54,274 nt of DNA from Blastococcus sp. DSM 46786. Its GTDB lineage: Bacteria > Actinomycetota > Actinomycetes > Mycobacteriales > Geodermatophilaceae. Shown in pieces: positions 51,430 through 54,274 of the stretch. The number at the start of each line of letters is the position of its first letter. Within the stretch, counting starts at the first letter, position 1. The notes beneath the pieces were generated by a model that saw nothing but the letters and a program-made list of their open reading frames with translations, searched no databases and was not told the DNA's origin. Where the stretch lies: the NCBI RefSeq assembly GCF_900109665.1, contig NZ_FOAO01000026.1, positions 1-54,274 of the forward strand. Reading direction: 5' to 3'. A program made the translations under genes and the position numbers.

Positions 51430-51449
51430 ATCCGTAAACCCGTACGGAA
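51430..51449. promoter_or_regulatory. CCGTA palindrome, site 4 (truncated fdxA copy)
   Basis: ATCCGTA-N6-TACGGAA, perfect core, 134 bp before the start of the truncated ferredoxin. Its spacing resembles that at the intact fdxA. Confidence 0.65.
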
Positions 51450-51612
51450 ATCATCCGCTCGACCACGGGACCGGCAACTCGGGTCAGCGGCCGCGTCGAC
51501 CAGGCAGTCCCATCGCATAGCGTCACCGAACCTCCGCCTTCCGGCCGTGTCCCCTGCGATCGCGCGGCCGCTGGAATCTGCAGGCGAGTGAAGTACACGA
51601 CGCTCCCACCCA

Positions 51613-51633
51613 TTGCGGTCAGGCGGACCGCAA
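51613..51633 (-). terminator. Hairpin downstream of the DUF305 membrane protein gene
   Basis: TTGCGGTC and GACCGCAA form a perfect 8-bp stem with a 5-nt loop, about 64 bp beyond the stop at 51697. No T tract follows in the minus direction, so it is only a possible terminator. Confidence 0.45.
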
Positions 51634-51696
51634 AAAGGGGGGGGCATCCAGCTACTTCAGCGGGCCATCACCGACCTGGTAGTCGGCCACGTTGCA

Positions 51697-52299
51697 TCAC
51701 TCCGACGGAGGGCAGTCGCGCAGTGCCGACGCCTCGAACTCGGGGACGGGTCGCGCCTGCGCCTCTTCGAGGGTCTCGGCCTCACCGTTCTCCTCGATGT
51801 CCTCGATGAGCCACTCCATCTCGCTGATCTCGATCTCTTGTGCCCGGATGATCTCGACGGCGAGCTGGCACACGCGGACGTCGTCGATGTCGGCCCGCTC
51901 GGAGCGGGTGATGGCCAGCGAGTGGTGCGGGATCATCGACTTCATCCAGCCGAGGTCGTCCACGGTGAACTGGCTGCGGTCGAGGGCGATGCCGCCGCCC
52001 AGCAGCAGCAGGCTCGCCGCCACGATGGCGATGTTGCCCTTCATGTTCTTGTACATGTTGAGCATCCAGCCGAGCATGACCAGCCCCATGGTGCCGCCCA
52101 TGGTGATCGCCATGAGCACACGGCTCTCGCTGAACTGGACGTGGCTCCACTCCCACGTGCCGGCGAACATGACCCAGTACATGACGACAATGGCCGTCGA
52201 GATCATGGCCGCGAAGCGCAGGTACATCTTGGTTTCGTGCGACATCTTGCCGCCGTGCTCCTGCTGTTCGTTCTCCTGGTCGCTCTTCTTCGTCGCCAT
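51697..52299 (-). CDS. DUF305 membrane protein
   Basis: The protein is 200 aa from ATG 52299. A polar Lys/Glu/Gln N terminus leads to three or four membrane helices (about 26-46, 60-80 and 84-105) with many Met and Trp. An extracytoplasmic DUF305 segment follows, with WMKSMIPHHSLAITRSERA and VCQLAVEIIRAQEIEISEM. The double His of the family is present. This membrane form differs from the DUF305 lipoprotein at 33.7 kb. A CCGTA palindrome lies about 195 bp upstream. Confidence 0.9.
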   Translation of the reverse strand: MATKKSDQENEQQEHGGKMSHETKMYLRFAAMISTAIVVMYWVMFAGTWEWSHVQFSESRVLMAITMGGTMGLVMLGWMLNMYKNMKGNIAIVAASLLLLGGGIALDRSQFTVDDLGWMKSMIPHHSLAITRSERADIDDVRVCQLAVEIIRAQEIEISEMEWLIEDIEENGEAETLEEAQARPVPEFEASALRDCPPSE

Positions 52300-52493
52300 G
52301 GGCCCGGATCTCCGTTCTGCTGTCGTCGGTGTGGGAAGAACTCCGCATGTTCGCACAGCTCCATCGCCACGACACCGACCCGTCGCATCCGGTGACGCGA
52401 AGTGCGTGCGGACTGTCGTGGGCGGCGATCCGCACGCAAGGTCGGGGCCGTGCATGTGCAGACGATGGGTTTGCGGAAGCAACGGCGGCATGC

Positions 52494-52509
52494 CCGTACG
52501 ACCGTACGG
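52494..52509. promoter_or_regulatory. CCGTA palindrome, site 5 (DUF305 membrane protein)
   Basis: CCGTA-N6-TACGG with a perfect core, upstream of the minus-strand DUF305 gene. Confidence 0.65.
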
Positions 52510-52747
52510 CAAACACGAATAGGACGGTCCTCTAATCCGAACAGATGCAACAGGTGAGCGCTCTGCTCGCCGCCGAGGCTGCGGGCACGGTCCGGGCAGC
52601 GGTGTGGACAGGGTGTACGAGGCCGGCGGATCTGGGCACTGCTCGCCGTGGCTGCCGTCTTGGCCATGCACATGACTGACACCACGGGTTCTCGGCTCCG
52701 GACGGCTCGGAGGTCGCCTCGGACTGGCGTCGATGAATCCGGTGGTA

Positions 52748-52766
52748 ACCGTAGGTGCGTACGGGT
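52748..52766. promoter_or_regulatory. CCGTA palindrome, site 6 (arsR autoregulation)
   Basis: ACCGTA-N6-TACGGGT, core perfect, 26 bp before the GTG of the ArsR gene at 52793. This is the position expected for self-repression. Confidence 0.7.
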
Positions 52767-52792
52767 ATGGGCGTGGCCGGAGGTGTTTCTCG

Positions 52793-53173
52793 GTGTCCGA
52801 ACCTGATTACGCGCATCCAGTCGACCCTGAGCGAGTCGCACACGCCCGTGCACGGCTGCCCAGTCGGGAGGAAGCCGCTCAGCTGACCAGCGTGCTGAGC
52901 CTGATGGCCGATCCCACCCGTGCCCGGGTCCTGTTTGCGCTCGACATGGTCGAGGAGCTCTGCGTCGGTGATCTGGCACTAGCGCTGGAGGCCAATGAGG
53001 ACGCCGTCGGCTATGCCTTGCGGCTGCTGCGCACGGCGGGACTGGTGACCAACCGGAAGCAGGGGCGTGTCGTGTTCTACCGCCTGGCCGAAGGCTTCCC
53101 GGAACCGCTCCGGCAGCACTGCCTCCGTCAGCTGATCGTCCTCTCCGAGGCGCCGGCCGCGGACGACGATTAA
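52793..53173 (+). CDS. ArsR/SmtB-family metal-sensing repressor
   Basis: The protein is 126 aa from GTG 52793 with GGAGG upstream. The winged HTH reads LSLMADPTRARVLFAL, ELCVGDLALALEANEDAVGYAL, then LLRTAGLVTNRKQGRVVFYRL. The box is ELCVGDL, as in SmtB and CzrA, not the ELCVCDL of ArsR/CadC. Metal would then bind in the C-terminal helices, where His and Glu residues (EPLRQHCLRQL) are found. A CCGTA palindrome sits in front of it, and five related sites lie before nearby genes. It is the best candidate for their regulator. Confidence 0.92.
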   Translation: MSEPDYAHPVDPERVAHARARLPSREEAAQLTSVLSLMADPTRARVLFALDMVEELCVGDLALALEANEDAVGYALRLLRTAGLVTNRKQGRVVFYRLAEGFPEPLRQHCLRQLIVLSEAPAADDD

Positions 53174-53344
53174 CAGGGGCGTGTCGAGCCAGGCGCGGTT
53201 GCGAGTAGCCGGTGATCGTCGCCGCGCGAACGCGCACGATCACCCCTAGAGTCGGCGACACCCGGACGGCCATCCGGACGTCAGTGCACTCGCCGGCAGT
53301 CTCGGCCAATTCTTCGGCGTTCCAACGCGAGGCGAGGAGGGCGC

Positions 53345-53686
53345 ATGGTTACTCTGCTGTCGATGGCCGCCCTGGTGGTGGCCGGCATCGCTGGGCTGTA
53401 CGCGCTGTCGTCGGCGTTGCGCACTGCCCGGGAGCCCGCCGTCGTCCTGCCGTACGAGTCGGGCCTGTTCCCGCAGCAGCACGCCGTCTCTCGTTACCAC
53501 GCGCGGTGGTACGCGGTCACGGTCCTTTTCCTCGCCTTCGACATGGAGATGATCTTCATGTACCCGTGGGCAGTCGTGGTCGCGGACATGGGGGCGACGG
53601 CCGTCGTCGAGATGTTCGGCTTTCTCGCCGTTCTGCTCGTCGGTGTCACCTACGTCTGGCGTGAAGGTGCGCTTCGATGGACCTGA
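53345..53686 (+). CDS. nuoA: NADH-quinone oxidoreductase subunit A
   Basis: The protein is 113 aa from ATG 53345 with GAGGAGGG upstream. Three membrane helices are present, and the loop PYESGLFPQQHAVSRYHARW holds the conserved YESG. The second helix has FLAFDMEMIFMYPWAV, the acidic and Pro-Trp motif of NuoA/ND3. It belongs to the membrane arm of complex I. Its end overlaps the next gene by 10 nt. A partial complex-I-like operon may continue beyond the window. Confidence 0.93.
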   Translation: MVTLLSMAALVVAGIAGLYALSSALRTAREPAVVLPYESGLFPQQHAVSRYHARWYAVTVLFLAFDMEMIFMYPWAVVVADMGATAVVEMFGFLAVLLVGVTYVWREGALRWT

Positions 53687-54274
53687 TCGCCCGCCTGCGG
53701 AACTGGGCGCTGGCGAGTCCGCGGGTGCTGCTCGTCGATGCCCCGGGCGCGATGACGTTCCGGTGGTCCGTCGAGGCCGAGTTGGACCGGCGCGGCTGGC
53801 GGCGCGCCGTGTCACCCGCGGGCACCGATCTGCTGGTGGTCCTTGGCGAACCGGGACCGGAGCTAGCAGAAGCCGTCGACGTGCTGTGGAGCCAGGTTCC
53901 CGAGCCGCGGCACCGAGTGGACATGCAGCTCCCCAGCGACGTCGTCGTCGCTCTGGACGAGGGCCGAGCGGCGCTGGTCCGGCGGGTCGGATCAGGAGCA
54001 AGACAAGACGACCGGCCGTCGCCGGCCTCGTTGCTCGGCAAGAACGAGGACGAGGATGCCGACGACGAGGGCATGGGCCACGCCGACGACGAGGGCATGG
54101 ACCACGGCGCCGGCCACGAGGGCATGGACCACGGCGGTGGCCGCGGGGGCATGGACGACGACGCCGGTCATGGAGACGAGGAGGGTGAGGGCGTAGATCA
54201 CGGTGCCGGTCACGAGGGCATGGACCACGAGGGCATGGACCACGAGGGCATGGACCACGAGGGCATGGACCACG
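53677..54274 (+). CDS. Open-ended gene after nuoA: NuoB-like N terminus and EGMDH repeats (partial)
   Basis: An uninterrupted frame runs from ATG 53677 to the window edge (199 codons). Residues 1-115 look like a small Rossmann-type domain related in layout to NuoB (SPRVLLVDAPGAMTFRWSVE, then DLLVVLGEPGPELAEAVD), but no cluster Cys is present. From about residue 120 the chain is Asp/Glu-rich with repeats of EGMDH and HG. The last 30 codons are near-perfect tandem EGMDH units, a potential metal-binding linker. It overlaps nuoA by 10 nt. The C-terminal part is outside the window, so the product cannot be named. Confidence 0.7.
   Translation, partial: MDLIARLRNWALASPRVLLVDAPGAMTFRWSVEAELDRRGWRRAVSPAGTDLLVVLGEPGPELAEAVDVLWSQVPEPRHRVDMQLPSDVVVALDEGRAALVRRVGSGARQDDRPSPASLLGKNEDEDADDEGMGHADDEGMDHGAGHEGMDHGGGRGGMDDDAGHGDEEGEGVDHGAGHEGMDHEGMDHEGMDHEGMDH

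Larger units (their letters stand above)
51297..51696. other. Gap with CCGTA site 4 and a hairpin
   Basis: No gene is supported. It holds the control region of the truncated fdxA copy and the downstream hairpin of the DUF305 gene. Confidence 0.4.
52300..52792. other. Divergent control region of DUF305 and the ArsR regulator
   Basis: No gene is supported in 493 bp. It carries two CCGTA palindromes (52494-52509 and 52748-52766), one toward each divergent gene. Confidence 0.5.

Noticed and set aside
53992..54273. Minus-strand frame rich in Val-His-Ala-Leu repeats
   Set aside because: It is the mirror of the EGMDH-encoding tandem repeat in the plus-strand gene.
54200..54274. Short tandem repeats at the right edge considered as a CRISPR array
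   Set aside because: The units are 15 bp, contiguous and in frame, with no spacers.

Overview
The window is about 70% GC and reads as accessory DNA of a soil or stone actinobacterium. GTG starts are frequent, several start codons sit where transcription would begin (leaderless), and there is a complete ergothioneine cluster, a c-di-AMP riboswitch before a peptidoglycan hydrolase, and many actinobacterial metal-resistance families. A member of the Geodermatophilaceae (Blastococcus, Geodermatophilus, Modestobacter) is my best guess, but this is inference. No rRNA, complete tRNA, transposase, integrase or CRISPR array was seen.

Layout. (1) 0.2-9.8 kb is a defence or conflict-type segment. It holds a Gmad2-LysM protein, a membrane protein and a ComEC-like metallo-hydrolase on the minus strand, divergent from an unknown protein translationally coupled to an XRE-ImmA/IrrE regulator. 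A single-chain Type ISP restriction-modification enzyme follows. (2) At 9.93-10.12 kb, integrase-arm-like repeats abut a 51-bp 3' fragment of a tRNA-Gly(TCC). This is an island boundary. (3) 10.1-16.4 kb carries mercury and divalent-metal genes: merR/merA, an MFS exporter, an arsC remnant, a CmtR-like regulator with a CDF exporter, a frameshifted second CDF and a ZIP transporter. (4) 16.7-39 kb holds envelope, thiol-redox and copper genes. These are two CcdA/TlpA-type thiol systems, two BlaI-M56 sensor pairs, a beta-propeller lipoprotein, Sco, Met-rich secreted peptides, DUF6153, a DUF305 lipoprotein, cyclopropane synthase, an M23 hydrolase, lnt, lgt, lysA and a FAD-Rieske oxidoreductase. (5) 39.5-44.5 kb is copper handling: a Csp-like four-helix protein, csoR, copZ and copA. 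(6) 45-49.7 kb is egtABCD plus fdxA. (7) 50-54.3 kb holds a K+ channel, a truncated fdxA copy, a DUF305 membrane protein, an ArsR regulator, nuoA and an open-ended gene with EGMDH repeats.

The most interesting signal is in the non-coding DNA. The palindrome TACTA-N7-TAGTA occurs eight times between 18.2 and 37.9 kb, almost always just before a gene start. It appears to tie the thiol-redox, Sco and Met-rich genes and both lipoprotein-maturation enzymes (lgt and lnt) to the BlaI-type repressors encoded in the same stretch. A second palindrome, CCGTA-N6-TACGG, occurs six times between 39.4 and 52.8 kb, in front of fdxA, its truncated copy, the K+ channel, DUF305, a 97-aa Cys protein and the ArsR regulator itself. 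I propose two local regulons: a BlaI/M56-controlled extracytoplasmic lipoprotein and copper-thiol system, and an ArsR-controlled metal-stress set.

Six genes (arsC remnant, second CDF, alpha/beta hydrolase, TVP38, lnt, csoR) each carry what looks like one missing base. Consensus-sequence errors are a likely cause, so their pseudogene status is provisional.
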